Positions 47,932-56,471 of a DNA stretch of 64,000 nt are shown in pieces. Positions within the stretch are counted from its first letter, which is position 1. Each line of letters starts with the position of its first letter. The stretch covers positions 124,001 through 188,000 of the forward strand of contig NZ_PJIO01000002.1 of assembly GCF_002929305.1 (NCBI RefSeq), in the 5' to 3' direction. A program made the position numbers and the translations under genes. The notes under the pieces are model-generated. The model was not told the DNA's origin. It saw only the letters and a program-made list of their open reading frames with translations, and did no database searches. The stretch comes from Arthrobacter sp. GMC3 (GTDB lineage: Bacteria > Actinomycetota > Actinomycetes > Actinomycetales > Micrococcaceae).

Positions 47932-48017
47932 GGGCTAAGTCTATGTGCCCCGGCCAGGGCTCCGTTGGATCCGTGGCGTGACCGACGTCGTACCCCATAA
48001 CGAAGAATCCCCGCAGC

Positions 48018-48035
48018 GTTAACCTTCCGTTCACT
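48018..48035 (+). promoter_or_regulatory. PHO-box-like direct repeat upstream of pstS
   Basis: GTTAACC (48018-48024) and GTTCACT (48029-48035) lie in direct repeat with an 11-bp period, close to the GTTCACC repeats bound by PhoP in actinobacteria. Phosphate-starvation induction of pstSCAB is the expected outcome. Confidence 0.65.
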
Positions 48036-48117
48036 TAGGAGGGGGTGTTGCTTCATCTGATCCTCGTAACTTCAAAGAGTAAGGAATCCAAAGACACCCA
48101 TCGAAGAGGTAAATCAC

Positions 48118-49236
48118 GTGAAGGCACTTCACATTGGCCGCGTGGCCGCAGTTCTCACCGTCGGCGCACTTGCACTGACCGCCTGCGGAACTGACAACGT
48201 TGTGAGCCCCGGCAACGGCGGCACATCGGCAGCAACCACCGGCCCCACGGTCACCGGAACCCTGACCGGTACCGGCGCCAGCTCCATCTCCGCCGCCATG
48301 GACGCCTGGAAGGCCGGCTTCGAGTCCGCCAACACCGGCGCCAAGATCCAGTACTCCCCCGAAGGCTCCGGCGCCGGACGCAAGGCCCTGATCGCAGGAG
48401 CCGTGCAGTTCGCCGGATCCGACGCCTACCTCAGCGATGACGAGCTCACCGCAGCCAAGGCCAAGTGTGGGCCCGACGGCGCCATCAACGTCCCGTGGTA
48501 CATCTCCCCGATCGCTGTGGCCTTCAATGTTCCCGGCGTGAAGGACCTCAAGCTCGACGCCGACACCATCGCCAAGATCTTCCGCGGCGACATCAAGAAC
48601 TGGAACGACGCCGCCATCAAGGCCTCCAACCCGTCGGTCACACTGCCGGATCTGGCCATCACGCCCGTGCACCGCTCGGACAACTCCGGCACCACGCAGA
48701 ACTTCACCGATTACCTGGGTGCCGCAGCCAAGACTGTCTGGTCTGACAAGGCATCCGGCGACTGGCCCGCAGCACTGGCTGGCGAAAACGCCAAGGGCAC
48801 CTCCGGTGTAGTCAAGACGGTCACCGAAACCGCTGGCGCCGTCACCTACGCCGATGACTCCGCAGTCACCGACGCCCTGGGCAAGGCTGAGCTGAAGGTT
48901 GGCGATTCCTACGTCAAGGTCACCGCCGAAGCCGCAGCCAAGGCCGTTGACGCATCCAAGGTTGTTGAGGGCCGCAACCCGAACGACCTCTCACTGAAGC
49001 TGGACCGCACCACCACAGTGGCCGGCGCCTACCCGGCAGTGCTCGTTTCCTACGGTGTGTTCTGCGCCCACTACCCGGACACAGCAACCACCGACCTGGT
49101 CAAGTCCTTCGGTACCTTTGTGCTGAGCACTGAAGGCCAGAAGCAGGCAGCAGCCGCCGCCAAGAGCGCTCCGCTCTCCGCTGCGCTCGCCGCCAAGGCT
49201 AAGGCAGCAATCGACTCCATCAGCGTCGCCAAGTAG
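48118..49236 (+). CDS. pstS: Phosphate-binding lipoprotein PstS
   Basis: This is the substrate-binding component of the high-affinity phosphate ABC importer, tethered outside the membrane. The 372-aa protein has a signal peptide with lipobox LTAC (Cys 23). The binding motifs are GTGASSISAAMDAW, SPEGSGAGRKALIAG and HRSDNSGTT, with NTPWY-like residues as NVPWYISPIAVAF. GTG 48118 follows a GAGG-containing leader. It is first in pstSCAB, with a PHO-box-like repeat upstream. Confidence 0.96.
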   Translation: MKALHIGRVAAVLTVGALALTACGTDNVVSPGNGGTSAATTGPTVTGTLTGTGASSISAAMDAWKAGFESANTGAKIQYSPEGSGAGRKALIAGAVQFAGSDAYLSDDELTAAKAKCGPDGAINVPWYISPIAVAFNVPGVKDLKLDADTIAKIFRGDIKNWNDAAIKASNPSVTLPDLAITPVHRSDNSGTTQNFTDYLGAAAKTVWSDKASGDWPAALAGENAKGTSGVVKTVTETAGAVTYADDSAVTDALGKAELKVGDSYVKVTAEAAAKAVDASKVVEGRNPNDLSLKLDRTTTVAGAYPAVLVSYGVFCAHYPDTATTDLVKSFGTFVLSTEGQKQAAAAAKSAPLSAALAAKAKAAIDSISVAK

Positions 49237-49258
49237 AGCTACAACAAAAGGTATTAGA

Positions 49259-50191
49259 TTGTCCACCACCAAGCTCGCGCGCCGGGCCGGAACAGGTCGC
49301 ACCGGAGACAAAGTGTTCTCCGGTGCGGCCCTGGGTGCCGGTGCCCTGATTGTGGCCGTACTGTTCGCCGTCGCACTGTTTCTGATAGTGCAGGCCCTGC
49401 CCACGTTTAGTGCGCCGGCGGCCGACATCACCGGGGGTAAGGGGTTCTTCTCCTACATTTTCCCGATCGTCATCGGCACGCTCATCGCTGCCACCATCGC
49501 CTTGCTCATTGCAACGCCCATTGGTGTTGCCGTGGCCTTGTTCATCTCCCACTATGCCCCGCGCAAACTGGCGCGTGGACTGGGCTATGTGGTGGACCTT
49601 CTAGCCGCCATCCCCTCCGTAATTTACGGTGCCTGGGGTGCGAGTTTCCTCGCCTCCGAACTGAAGGTGCCCTACCAGTGGCTGGCGGATAACCTGGGCT
49701 GGATCCCGATTTTTGCGGGACCGGCCTCAAGCACGGGCAAGACCATCCTGACAGCCGGCATTGTGCTGGCCGTCATGGTCCTGCCCATCATTGCCTCCTT
49801 GACCCGTGAAATTTTCCTGCAGGCGCCCATGCTGCACCAGGAAGCGGCGCTAGCCCTGGGTGCCACCCGCTGGGAAATGATTCGCATGGCAGTACTGCCG
49901 TTTGCCCGCGGCGGCATCATCAGTGCCGTCATGTTGGGATTGGGCCGCGCCTTGGGAGAAACCATGGCCGTGGCGCTTGTCCTCTCCTCCGGACCGTTGA
50001 TCGCGTCCTTGATCCGCTCCGGAAACCAGACAATTGCCGCCGAGATCGCCCTGGACTTCCCGGAAGCGTTTGGCCTTCGCATGCATGAACTCATCGCCGC
50101 CGGCTTGGTGCTGTTCCTCATCACCTTGGGCGTAAACATGGTGGCCCGCTGGATCATCAACCGCCACAAAGAATTCTCAGGAGCCAACTGA
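49259..50191 (+). CDS. pstC: Phosphate ABC transporter permease PstC
   Basis: This is one of two membrane channel subunits. The 310-aa protein has six membrane helices and the inner-membrane permease loop (EAALALGATRWEMIRMAVLPFARGG, with EAA-Gly). The start is TTG 49259, with AAAGG about 8 bases before it. The stop overlaps pstA (ATG 50191 in TGATGG), so both subunits are translated together. Confidence 0.95.
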   Translation: MSTTKLARRAGTGRTGDKVFSGAALGAGALIVAVLFAVALFLIVQALPTFSAPAADITGGKGFFSYIFPIVIGTLIAATIALLIATPIGVAVALFISHYAPRKLARGLGYVVDLLAAIPSVIYGAWGASFLASELKVPYQWLADNLGWIPIFAGPASSTGKTILTAGIVLAVMVLPIIASLTREIFLQAPMLHQEAALALGATRWEMIRMAVLPFARGGIISAVMLGLGRALGETMAVALVLSSGPLIASLIRSGNQTIAAEIALDFPEAFGLRMHELIAAGLVLFLITLGVNMVARWIINRHKEFSGAN

Positions 50192-51297
50192 TGGCCACGC
50201 TCATGACCGAACGCAAGCGCTCGGCGCTCACCCGCGGGCGCCTCCCCAAGTACACCCCCTACGCAATCGCCGTCAGCGCTGTCATTGTTGCAGCGGCACT
50301 GATGGCGCTGGCCGGGTTCAACGTTTTTGGCTGGGCATTCCTCGCCGCCGTCTTGTTTGTGGTTGGAAACGTGAGCAGCTCTGCCATTGTGGAGGGCCGC
50401 CGCAAGGCCACCGACAAACTTGCCACCTCCTTGGTGCTGGGTGCCTTCCTGGTTGCCCTGCTGCCACTGATCTCGGTCATCTGGACCGTGTTGGTCAACG
50501 GCGTCCCCGGACTCATTACCCCCGGGTTCCTTGGCTCCTCCATGAACGGTGTGACCGGCGCGGTAGACAACGCCTCCGTCGCGAACCACACCCCGGTTAT
50601 GGGTGGTGTCTACCACGCGCTCATGGGCTCGGTGCTGATCACCTTGTGGGCCACCCTGATCTCCGTACCCGTGGGCCTGCTGACCGCCATCTACCTGGTC
50701 GAATACAGTGACGGCAACAAATTCTCCAAGGTCATCACGTTCCTGGTGGACGTCATGACTGGCATCCCCTCCATCGTGGCCGGCCTGTTCGCGGCCGCCT
50801 TCTTCGCCATGATCCTGGGGCCAGGGACCAAGACCGGGTTCGTGGCCGCCGTCGCCCTTTCAGTACTGATGATCCCAGTGGTGGTGCGCTCCAGCGAGGA
50901 AATGCTCAAGATTGTCCCGAACGAGCTGCGCGAGGCCGCCTACGCCCTGGGTGTGCGTAAATGGCGGACCATCATGAAGGTTGTCATTCCGACGGCGATC
51001 TCCGGCATTGCCTCCGGCGTCACCTTGGCAATCGCCCGGGTCATCGGCGAGACGGCACCCCTGCTGGTTACCGCGGGGTTTGCCACCACCATCAACACGA
51101 ACGTTTTTGCCGGCTGGATGGCATCCTTGCCAACGTTCATCTACACGCAGATCATGACACCCACGTCGCCGTCCAACCCGGACCCGTCCACGCAACGCGC
51201 CTGGGCTGCGGCACTGCTGCTCATCATTTTGGTCATGCTCCTAAACCTCGGCGCCCGCCTTGTGGCCCGCATCTTCGCGCCCAAAACCGGCCGCTAA
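50191..51297 (+). CDS. pstA: Phosphate ABC transporter permease PstA
   Basis: This is the second channel subunit. The 368-aa protein is longer than usual because of an N-terminal region with three helices (about 25-110), followed by six core helices and the permease loop (REAAYALGVRKWRTIMKVVIPTAISG, EAA-Gly). It pairs with PstC. pstB starts 24 bp later. Confidence 0.95.
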   Translation: MATLMTERKRSALTRGRLPKYTPYAIAVSAVIVAAALMALAGFNVFGWAFLAAVLFVVGNVSSSAIVEGRRKATDKLATSLVLGAFLVALLPLISVIWTVLVNGVPGLITPGFLGSSMNGVTGAVDNASVANHTPVMGGVYHALMGSVLITLWATLISVPVGLLTAIYLVEYSDGNKFSKVITFLVDVMTGIPSIVAGLFAAAFFAMILGPGTKTGFVAAVALSVLMIPVVVRSSEEMLKIVPNELREAAYALGVRKWRTIMKVVIPTAISGIASGVTLAIARVIGETAPLLVTAGFATTINTNVFAGWMASLPTFIYTQIMTPTSPSNPDPSTQRAWAAALLLIILVMLLNLGARLVARIFAPKTGR

Positions 51298-51321
51298 CTT
51301 TTAGAAACGGAACTTTTCACT

Positions 51322-52101
51322 ATGTCTAAACGCATCGACGTCAGCGACCTGAACGTTTACTACGGCGACTTCCTGGCCGTGGAAGACGTCAACATCACCC
51401 TTGACGCCAAGTCCGTCACCGCCTTCATCGGCCCCTCAGGCTGTGGCAAGTCCACGTTCCTGCGCACCCTGAACCGCATGCACGAGGTCATCCCCGGTGC
51501 ACGCGTGGAGGGCAAGGTGCTCCTTGACGGTGACAACCTCTACGCCGACGGCGTGGACCCGGTCACCGTGCGCAGCCAGATCGGCATGGTGTTCCAGCGG
51601 CCCAACCCGTTCCCCACCATGAGCATCCGCGACAACGTCCTGGCCGGGGTCAAGCTGAACAGCCGCCGCATGCCCAAGTCCGACGCCGACGCCCTGGTGG
51701 AGAAGTCCCTGCAGGGTGCCAACCTCTGGAACGAGGTCAAGGACCGTCTGGACAAACCCGGTTCCGGCCTCTCCGGCGGCCAGCAGCAGCGCCTGTGCAT
51801 CGCCCGCGCCATCGCCGTCTCACCAGATGTGATCTTGATGGACGAGCCCTGTTCCGCCCTTGACCCCATCTCCACACTCGCCATTGAGGACCTCATCAAC
51901 GAGCTCAAGGACGAATACACGGTGGTGATCGTGACGCACAATATGCAGCAGGCGGCGCGCGTCTCGGACAAGACCGCGTTCTTCAACATTGCAGGCACCG
52001 GCAAGCCCGGCAAACTCATCGAGTTCGCCGAGACAGCCACCATCTTCAACAACCCGGGTCAGAAGTCCACCGAGGACTACGTCTCCGGCCGCTTCGGATA
52101 G
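51322..52101 (+). CDS. pstB: Phosphate ABC transporter ATPase PstB
   Basis: This ATPase powers phosphate import. The 259-aa protein has Walker [10 protein letters not shown] near 33, the Q-loop in [11 protein letters not shown], the ABC signature LSGGQQQR, Walker [13 protein letters not shown] and the switch His in VIVTHNMQQ. It ends the pst operon; no phoU follows directly. A structured 3' element shared with ppa begins right after the stop. Confidence 0.97.
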   Translation: MSKRIDVSDLNVYYGDFLAVEDVNITLDAKSVTAFIGPSGCGKSTFLRTLNRMHEVIPGARVEGKVLLDGDNLYADGVDPVTVRSQIGMVFQRPNPFPTMSIRDNVLAGVKLNSRRMPKSDADALVEKSLQGANLWNEVKDRLDKPGSGLSGGQQQRLCIARAIAVSPDVILMDEPCSALDPISTLAIEDLINELKDEYTVVIVTHNMQQAARVSDKTAFFNIAGTGKPGKLIEFAETATIFNNPGQKSTEDYVSGRFG

Positions 52102-52170
52102 TCCCCACGCCCTCCCCATTTGCAGCCGCTGGCGCGACTACAAATGGGGCCCCTCGGGCGCGTGGGCCCA
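52102..52170 (+). repeat. 3' element shared with ppa (copy downstream of pstB)
   Basis: TCCCCACGCCCTCCC (52102-52116) follows the stop directly, and GGGCGCGTGGGCCCA closes the element at 52156-52170. Inside, CCCCATTTG (52114-52122) pairs with CAAATGGGG (52141-52149), a hairpin absent from the ppa copy. It probably terminates the pst operon. The right border starts the 53-bp tandem repeats. Confidence 0.65.
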
Positions 52171-52331
52171 ATGACTCGCGCAACTGAGTTCCTCGGTTCG
52201 GGAACCTGGCAAGCGTGGGCTCAACGACTCGCGCAACTGAGTTCCTCGGTTCGGGAACCTGGCAAGCGTGGGCTCAACGACTCGCGCAACTGCGTTGCTC
52301 GGTTTGGGTCCCTCGGGCCCGTGGGCCCAAC
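52160..52331. repeat. 53-bp tandem repeat, three copies plus a partial fourth
   Basis: Copies begin at 52160, 52213, 52266 and 52319 with an exact 53-bp period. Each starts GCGTGGGC(C/T)CAA (the partial fourth starts CCGTGGG). Copies 1 and 2 differ at two bases; the third diverges in its last half and the fourth is partial. No protein is convincingly encoded, as the period is not a multiple of three. Confidence 0.9.
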
Positions 52332-52398
52332 GAACTTCACTGTTACAGCGGGCTGAAACAACTGTGCCCGTGGCGCAGAGCACCCCTAGGCTGAGTTT

Positions 52399-53499
52399 AT
52401 GACTTCACTTCCCGCTATTCGTGGCGCCCACCTTGTCGGATCCATCAACCAGCCCACCGCCGCAGACACCTTGCAAATTGTGGCGGAAAACCTTGGCGGC
52501 CATGTGGCACGCATCCCCGACGGTGAGGTTGGCGAACGCTACCACTGGATCCTGTTCCAGGGCACCAGGTTTGAGGCCGTTGGCGGGCTCAGCCGCGTTC
52601 CCGGGGATCCCTTCATGATTGCCGGGTTCGATCTGCGCAAGATCGTCCTTGATGGAACCGTTCCCGCAGCCGATCTGAAGTTCGGCCCGCTGGGCTACGC
52701 CGAAGCAGCTCTCGCCAGCTACCAGGACTTCAAGACACTTAGGGAGGCCGGCAAGATCGCCGAGGGCACCCGCTTCCAAGTCGCCATTCCGTCGCCGATG
52801 GCCCCGCTGGGTTCGTATATTGCTGTTGCAGACCAGCCCGCCGTCTACCCGGCCTACGCCGCCGCCATGGAACGCGAAATTGCGGAAATCGCGGCGGGGA
52901 TCCCCGCCGCGGACCTGGCCATTCAGATTGATCTGGCAGTCGAGTTCAGCCATATCGAAAAGGTTGCCGTGGGCGGCAACACACCGGACTGCTGGTATGT
53001 GGAGGGCTCTGACCCCACCACGGAGCAGATCATCGACGCCGCGACATCCATGGCAGCTGCCGTTGCCTCGGCCGTTCCGGCGGACGTGCAGTTCGGCATC
53101 CACCTTTGCTACGGCGACGTTGCCGAGAAGCACTTCGCCGAGCCTGCCGACGCTGGCAACTTGACGGCCGTCGCCAACGCCCTGTCAGCCAAGATTTCCC
53201 GACCCATCGAGTTCTTGCACCTGCCGGTGCCGATTGAGCGCGACGACGCGGCTTACTTTGCGCCGCTCGCCAACCTCGCACTTCACCCGGAAACCGAGCT
53301 GTTCCTTGGCCTGGTGCACCACGAGGACGGTACCGAGGGTGCCGGACGACGCATTGCTGCGGCCCGTCCCGCGATGGCTGAGGCAGGTTTCGCGGAGTTC
53401 GGCATTGCTACGGAGTGTGGCTTCGGACGCGGCCCGGCCGAGCGAACGGCACCCCTATTGCGCCTGCACGCGGACATCATCGAGGCGGCCAACGCCTAG
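52399..53499 (+). CDS. MetE/UROD-like TIM-barrel protein, unknown reaction
   Basis: This 366-aa single-domain protein resembles the C-terminal catalytic barrel of cobalamin-independent methionine synthase. It keeps probable zinc ligands: His 235 and Cys 237 in FGIHLCYGD, and Cys 340 in ATECGFGRGP. Segments GSINQPTAADTLQIV and RIPDGEVGERYHWI differ from true MetE, and no N-terminal domain is present. It may transfer an alkyl group to a thiol, but the substrate cannot be told. It stands alone between pstB and pit. Confidence 0.7.
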   Translation: MTSLPAIRGAHLVGSINQPTAADTLQIVAENLGGHVARIPDGEVGERYHWILFQGTRFEAVGGLSRVPGDPFMIAGFDLRKIVLDGTVPAADLKFGPLGYAEAALASYQDFKTLREAGKIAEGTRFQVAIPSPMAPLGSYIAVADQPAVYPAYAAAMEREIAEIAAGIPAADLAIQIDLAVEFSHIEKVAVGGNTPDCWYVEGSDPTTEQIIDAATSMAAAVASAVPADVQFGIHLCYGDVAEKHFAEPADAGNLTAVANALSAKISRPIEFLHLPVPIERDDAAYFAPLANLALHPETELFLGLVHHEDGTEGAGRRIAAARPAMAEAGFAEFGIATECGFGRGPAERTAPLLRLHADIIEAANA

Positions 53500-53535
53500 T
53501 CCCCAACCCCTCCCGCCGGCCAAGCACGCGAGGGT

Positions 53536-53577
53536 GCAGATAATGTGACTTTACGGCTGTGAAGTCACATTATCTGC
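53536..53577. terminator. Bidirectional hairpin between the MetE-like gene and pit
   Basis: GCAGATAATGTGACTT (53536-53551) pairs perfectly with 53562-53577 around a 10-base loop, in the convergent gap. It is AT-richer than most stems in the window and lacks a T run. Confidence 0.65.
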
Positions 53578-53605
53578 GCACTGGATCGGGATCGATTGGC
53601 TCCGA

Positions 53606-54616
53606 CTACGTCAGTGGTGAGAGTGCCAGGAAGAAGAGGGCGCCCAGGAAGGCGCAGGCGATCGGGGTTGCCACCCAGGCGCCCAGGATGCGGGCCATGA
53701 ACAGCCTGTTGGTGCCGGAAAAGCGTTGGTTGGCACCTGCCCCGGCAATGGCTGAGGTGACGGTATGCGTGGTGGACAAAGGGAGGGCCAGCCCGATGGC
53801 GCCGATGAACAGCAAACCTGCTCCCACCATCTGGGCGACAAAGCCGCGCATGGGATCCACCCTGACCAGCCGGTGGCCCATGGTGTAGGAGATGCGCCAC
53901 CCGCCAAAGAGGGTTCCCGCTGTCAGGAATACCGCAGTAAAAATTGGCACCCACAGCGGCACCGTCCCGGCCCCGCCCACACCGGCCGCCACCAGCGCAA
54001 ACAAGAGCACCGCCGTCGTCCGCTGGCCATCCTGGAGTCCATGCCCAAAGGCAACGGCCGCTCCGGCCACCGACTGCATCTGGCGGGTGCGCCGGTTGAC
54101 TTGGTGGGGGGCAGTGTTGCGGGCAGCCCAAACCGCGGGATAGACGGCCAGGAAGCCGAGCGCGTAGGCGACGATAGGGGACAGGACCAACGGCAGCACC
54201 ACCAGGGTCAGTAGCGTGGTGTTGATGCCCTCCAGTGGCGGGTGTCCAAGCATCGACGAGCCAAGTGAAGCCCCCACCAGACCGCTAATCAGAGCGTGCG
54301 TGGACGACGACGGATACCCCCGCCACCACTGGTAGACACCCCACAAGCACGCGCCGGCGAGTCCCGCCAGCAGCAGGATCAGGCCTGTCTTTCCGGCTGG
54401 AACCGTGAAGAGCCTGTCGGCGAATGCCGCCGCCAAGACCACGCTGATCAGCGCCCCAACACAGTTGAAAAGGCCTGCCAGCAGAACGGCGATGGTAGGA
54501 GTCAGCGCCCGTGTACGCACCGAAAGTGCGACGGCGGAGGAGACATCGCGGAAACCGTTCAGGAACGCAAAAATCGCGGCTGCGACGATCACGGCCCCCA
54601 GCAGGAACGCGAGCAA
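53606..54616 (-). CDS. pit: Low-affinity inorganic phosphate transporter (Pit family)
   Basis: This proton- or metal-coupled phosphate permease has about ten membrane helices in 336 aa. The PiT signatures are visible: AIFAFLNGFRDVSSAVAL at the N terminus (family NGxxD motif) and AVAFGHGLQDGQRTTAVLL in the second half. It follows a DUF47 gene by 2 bp, the standard PhoU-like partner. Together with pstSCAB, it makes this a phosphate-uptake neighbourhood. Confidence 0.93.
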   Translation of the reverse strand: MLAFLLGAVIVAAAIFAFLNGFRDVSSAVALSVRTRALTPTIAVLLAGLFNCVGALISVVLAAAFADRLFTVPAGKTGLILLLAGLAGACLWGVYQWWRGYPSSSTHALISGLVGASLGSSMLGHPPLEGINTTLLTLVVLPLVLSPIVAYALGFLAVYPAVWAARNTAPHQVNRRTRQMQSVAGAAVAFGHGLQDGQRTTAVLLFALVAAGVGGAGTVPLWVPIFTAVFLTAGTLFGGWRISYTMGHRLVRVDPMRGFVAQMVGAGLLFIGAIGLALPLSTTHTVTSAIAGAGANQRFSGTNRLFMARILGAWVATPIACAFLGALFFLALSPLT

Positions 54617-54618
54617 GC

Positions 54619-55236
54619 TCAGGATTCCTTGACGATGATGCTGCCCACTTGCGTGGCGACGGAGCGCATCTGTTTGCTGGCGGCCGCAAATTGGTCCGCC
54701 AACATACGGTACTTGGCGAAGCTGGTGGGGCTGTGGTTCTCCAGCAGCTCGGCGATCAGGACCCGGTGCGTGTGGTCTGCGCGCTTGGCCAATCGCAGAA
54801 CTTCCAGCCAGTAGTCCTCCAACGAGTCCAGATCGTTCAGGGCCTTCATGGCTGCGACGGTCAATTCCACTTGCCGTGAGAGGATTTCCAGCTGGTCGCC
54901 GGCACGTTGCGAGACGCGGTCCAGCCCGTAGAGCTCAATCAGCTCGGCTGCGCCGGTGAGGATTTCACTTGTCTCGTTGAGTAGCCGGCCCAAGGCGTAA
55001 AGGTCTTCACGGGGGAGCGGATTGATGAAGCTGGTGCGCATGGTTGTCAGCAGGGTGGCGAAGTCGGCGGTGGAGGCGCCCTCGTGCTGGCGCATAATCT
55101 CGGCCAGTGCCGGGAAGTCAGCGCGGCTGGCGCCCAGTAGCTCGGCCAAGGTGTGGGTGCCCGCCAGCAGCTGATCGGCCATCCGGGCTAAGGTGTCCAG
55201 CCCCGCCGTTTCTTGGGGGAAGAATCGCAGCTTCAC
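54619..55236 (-). CDS. DUF47/PhoU-like Pit accessory protein
   Basis: This 205-aa all-helical protein belongs to the DUF47 family, structurally like PhoU, and is co-encoded with pit. It likely binds metal and controls Pit. KLRFFPQETAGLDTLARMADQLLAG (quoted in part) at the start and a repeated acidic and Arg-rich helix pattern are typical. I chose GTG 55236 (VKLRFFPQ) because AAAGG lies about seven bases upstream, although the frame opens further upstream. An unusual inverted repeat lies in its leader. Confidence 0.88.
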   Translation of the reverse strand: MKLRFFPQETAGLDTLARMADQLLAGTHTLAELLGASRADFPALAEIMRQHEGASTADFATLLTTMRTSFINPLPREDLYALGRLLNETSEILTGAAELIELYGLDRVSQRAGDQLEILSRQVELTVAAMKALNDLDSLEDYWLEVLRLAKRADHTHRVLIAELLENHSPTSFAKYRMLADQFAAASKQMRSVATQVGSIIVKES

Positions 55237-55271
55237 GTGTGGGCCTTTGTTGTGTGGCAGGCATTCGGGCA

Positions 55272-55369
55272 TAAAAGTGGTGTCGAACCGGGAGCGCCTC
55301 ACGGCGGTAGGCCGCTCAAGGCGGCTAAAAAATGGAGCCCGGGGGTTCCGCAGTTCGACACCACTTTTA
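55272..55369. repeat. 17-bp perfect inverted repeat around 64 bp, upstream of DUF47-pit
   Basis: TAAAAGTGGTGTCGAAC (55272-55288) is exactly inverted at 55353-55369. The internal 64 bp are GC-rich with CGGCGG/CCGC-type pairing. It starts 36 bp upstream of the DUF47 start codon. It could be a miniature mobile element, a structured leader or a regulator site. Confidence 0.75.
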
Positions 55370-55458
55370 GTGTTCTACGTTGTGTCCCGACTGTCAACCG
55401 GGGCCGGTGAGTCGGGCAGGCCGCACGAGTCCCCGACGATGACGAAACTCACCTGTTG

Positions 55459-56106
55459 TTAGTCCAGCTCGCCGTTGCGCCAGGCCGCTGCGGCGCCCTC
55501 AAGATCCTCCGCCGTACGCACCAGCTGGTGGGCTTTTCTGGTCAGTTCGGAGGCGTGTTCCGAGTGTGCTTTCTCCCGGTCGTTGGCAATGAGGGCCTGC
55601 CCCAATGCCACAACCCGGCAAAACGCGGCGGACCGTTCAAGCGCAACGTCGAAATCGCCGTCGAACGCCCCGGACAGAATCGCATCAGCCATGGTGCTGA
55701 TCTCCTGCGCACCCGGGGGCTCGGCCACGCCGGCAACGGCATTGGCCACCTGGGCCCGGTGCTGTCCGGCGCGGAAGAAGACACTGATGCCCTCGGGATC
55801 TTGCAAGGTGGCGGCGCGCAGGGCGTACAGGCGCCACAGGGCGCCCGGCAGGGAACGGGCGGGGCTGGCAGCCCACATCTCCGCAATGGCGTCAAGACCC
55901 TGCTTGTCAGCAAGTTTGACCAGCCGTTTGGTGACCTCAGGATCGGTGTTTTCCCGTCCGCCTGTGACCAGCGCCCGGGCAGCCAAGTGGGCGGCTTCGG
56001 ACACGCGGGCGGGATCGATACCGCCGGCGAACGGTTCAAAGTCCGCTGGTGCAAAAGGCAACGGCTTGTGCGGTCGTGGAACGCGAGGGGCTGGTACTTG
56101 GTTCAT
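55459..56106 (-). CDS. Conserved-looking Ala-rich helical protein, unknown function
   Basis: This 215-aa cytoplasmic protein has no membrane segment and no recognised motif. It is helical with many Ala, Glu and Arg residues (PARVSEAAHLAARALV, ALWRLYALRAATLQDPEG, ELTRKAHQLVRTAEDLEGAA). The proline-rich N terminus (MNQVPAPRVPRPHKP) is probably disordered. It stands alone between the DUF47 leader and tRNA-Lys. Codon use matches the neighbourhood. Confidence 0.7.
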   Translation of the reverse strand: MNQVPAPRVPRPHKPLPFAPADFEPFAGGIDPARVSEAAHLAARALVTGGRENTDPEVTKRLVKLADKQGLDAIAEMWAASPARSLPGALWRLYALRAATLQDPEGISVFFRAGQHRAQVANAVAGVAEPPGAQEISTMADAILSGAFDGDFDVALERSAAFCRVVALGQALIANDREKAHSEHASELTRKAHQLVRTAEDLEGAAAAWRNGELD

Positions 56107-56287
56107 GACTCGACATTACTCCGGCTGCCCGGCAGGGTCGAGAGAGTAGCAAGCTTCCCAGTTGGCGGAGGTCGTCTCAGTCAGGCTCCGGGCGGCAATT
56201 GCATTTCAGCGCATGCCTTGAGGTAGTCTAATGTGCGACAAGTTTTCCAAGGTTGACTTCATCTTTGGCAGGACTTATCGCACGGTC

Positions 56288-56360
56288 GGGCCTTTAGCTC
56301 AGTTGGTAGAGCATCGGACTTTTAATCCGTGGGTCGCGGGTTCGAGCCCCGCAGGGCCCA
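56288..56360 (+). tRNA. tRNA-Lys (anticodon UUU)
   Basis: This 73-nt tRNA folds as a cloverleaf. The acceptor stem is GGGCCTT with AGGGCCC. The D arm is GCTCAGTTGGTAGAGC, the anticodon loop CTTTTAA reads UUU, and the T loop is TTCGAGC. CCA is not encoded. The outermost anticodon-stem pair is T-T. Confidence 0.95.
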
Positions 56361-56370
56361 CCCGACTAGA

Positions 56371-56412
56371 ACGCAGCCCGGAACTTCGGTTCCGGGCTGC
56401 GTTTCTTTTTTG
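56371..56412 (+). terminator. Intrinsic terminator of tRNA-Lys
   Basis: ACGCAGCCCGGAAC (56371-56384) pairs perfectly with 56389-56402 around a TTCG tetraloop, then TTCTTTTTTG follows. It is the cleanest intrinsic terminator in the window. Confidence 0.92.
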
Positions 56413-56471
56413 TTTCCACTCCTCAAACGCCCGCGTGGAAATGCGGGGCGCCCAGGTGGCAAGATGGTTTC

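Noticed and set aside
52160..52331. A small CRISPR-like array
   Set aside because: The units are contiguous 53-bp tandem copies with no unique spacers, and no cas genes are present.
52120..52356. A 78-aa protein across the tandem repeats
   Set aside because: The 53-bp period shifts the frame in each copy, there is no ribosome site, and the product is low-complexity.
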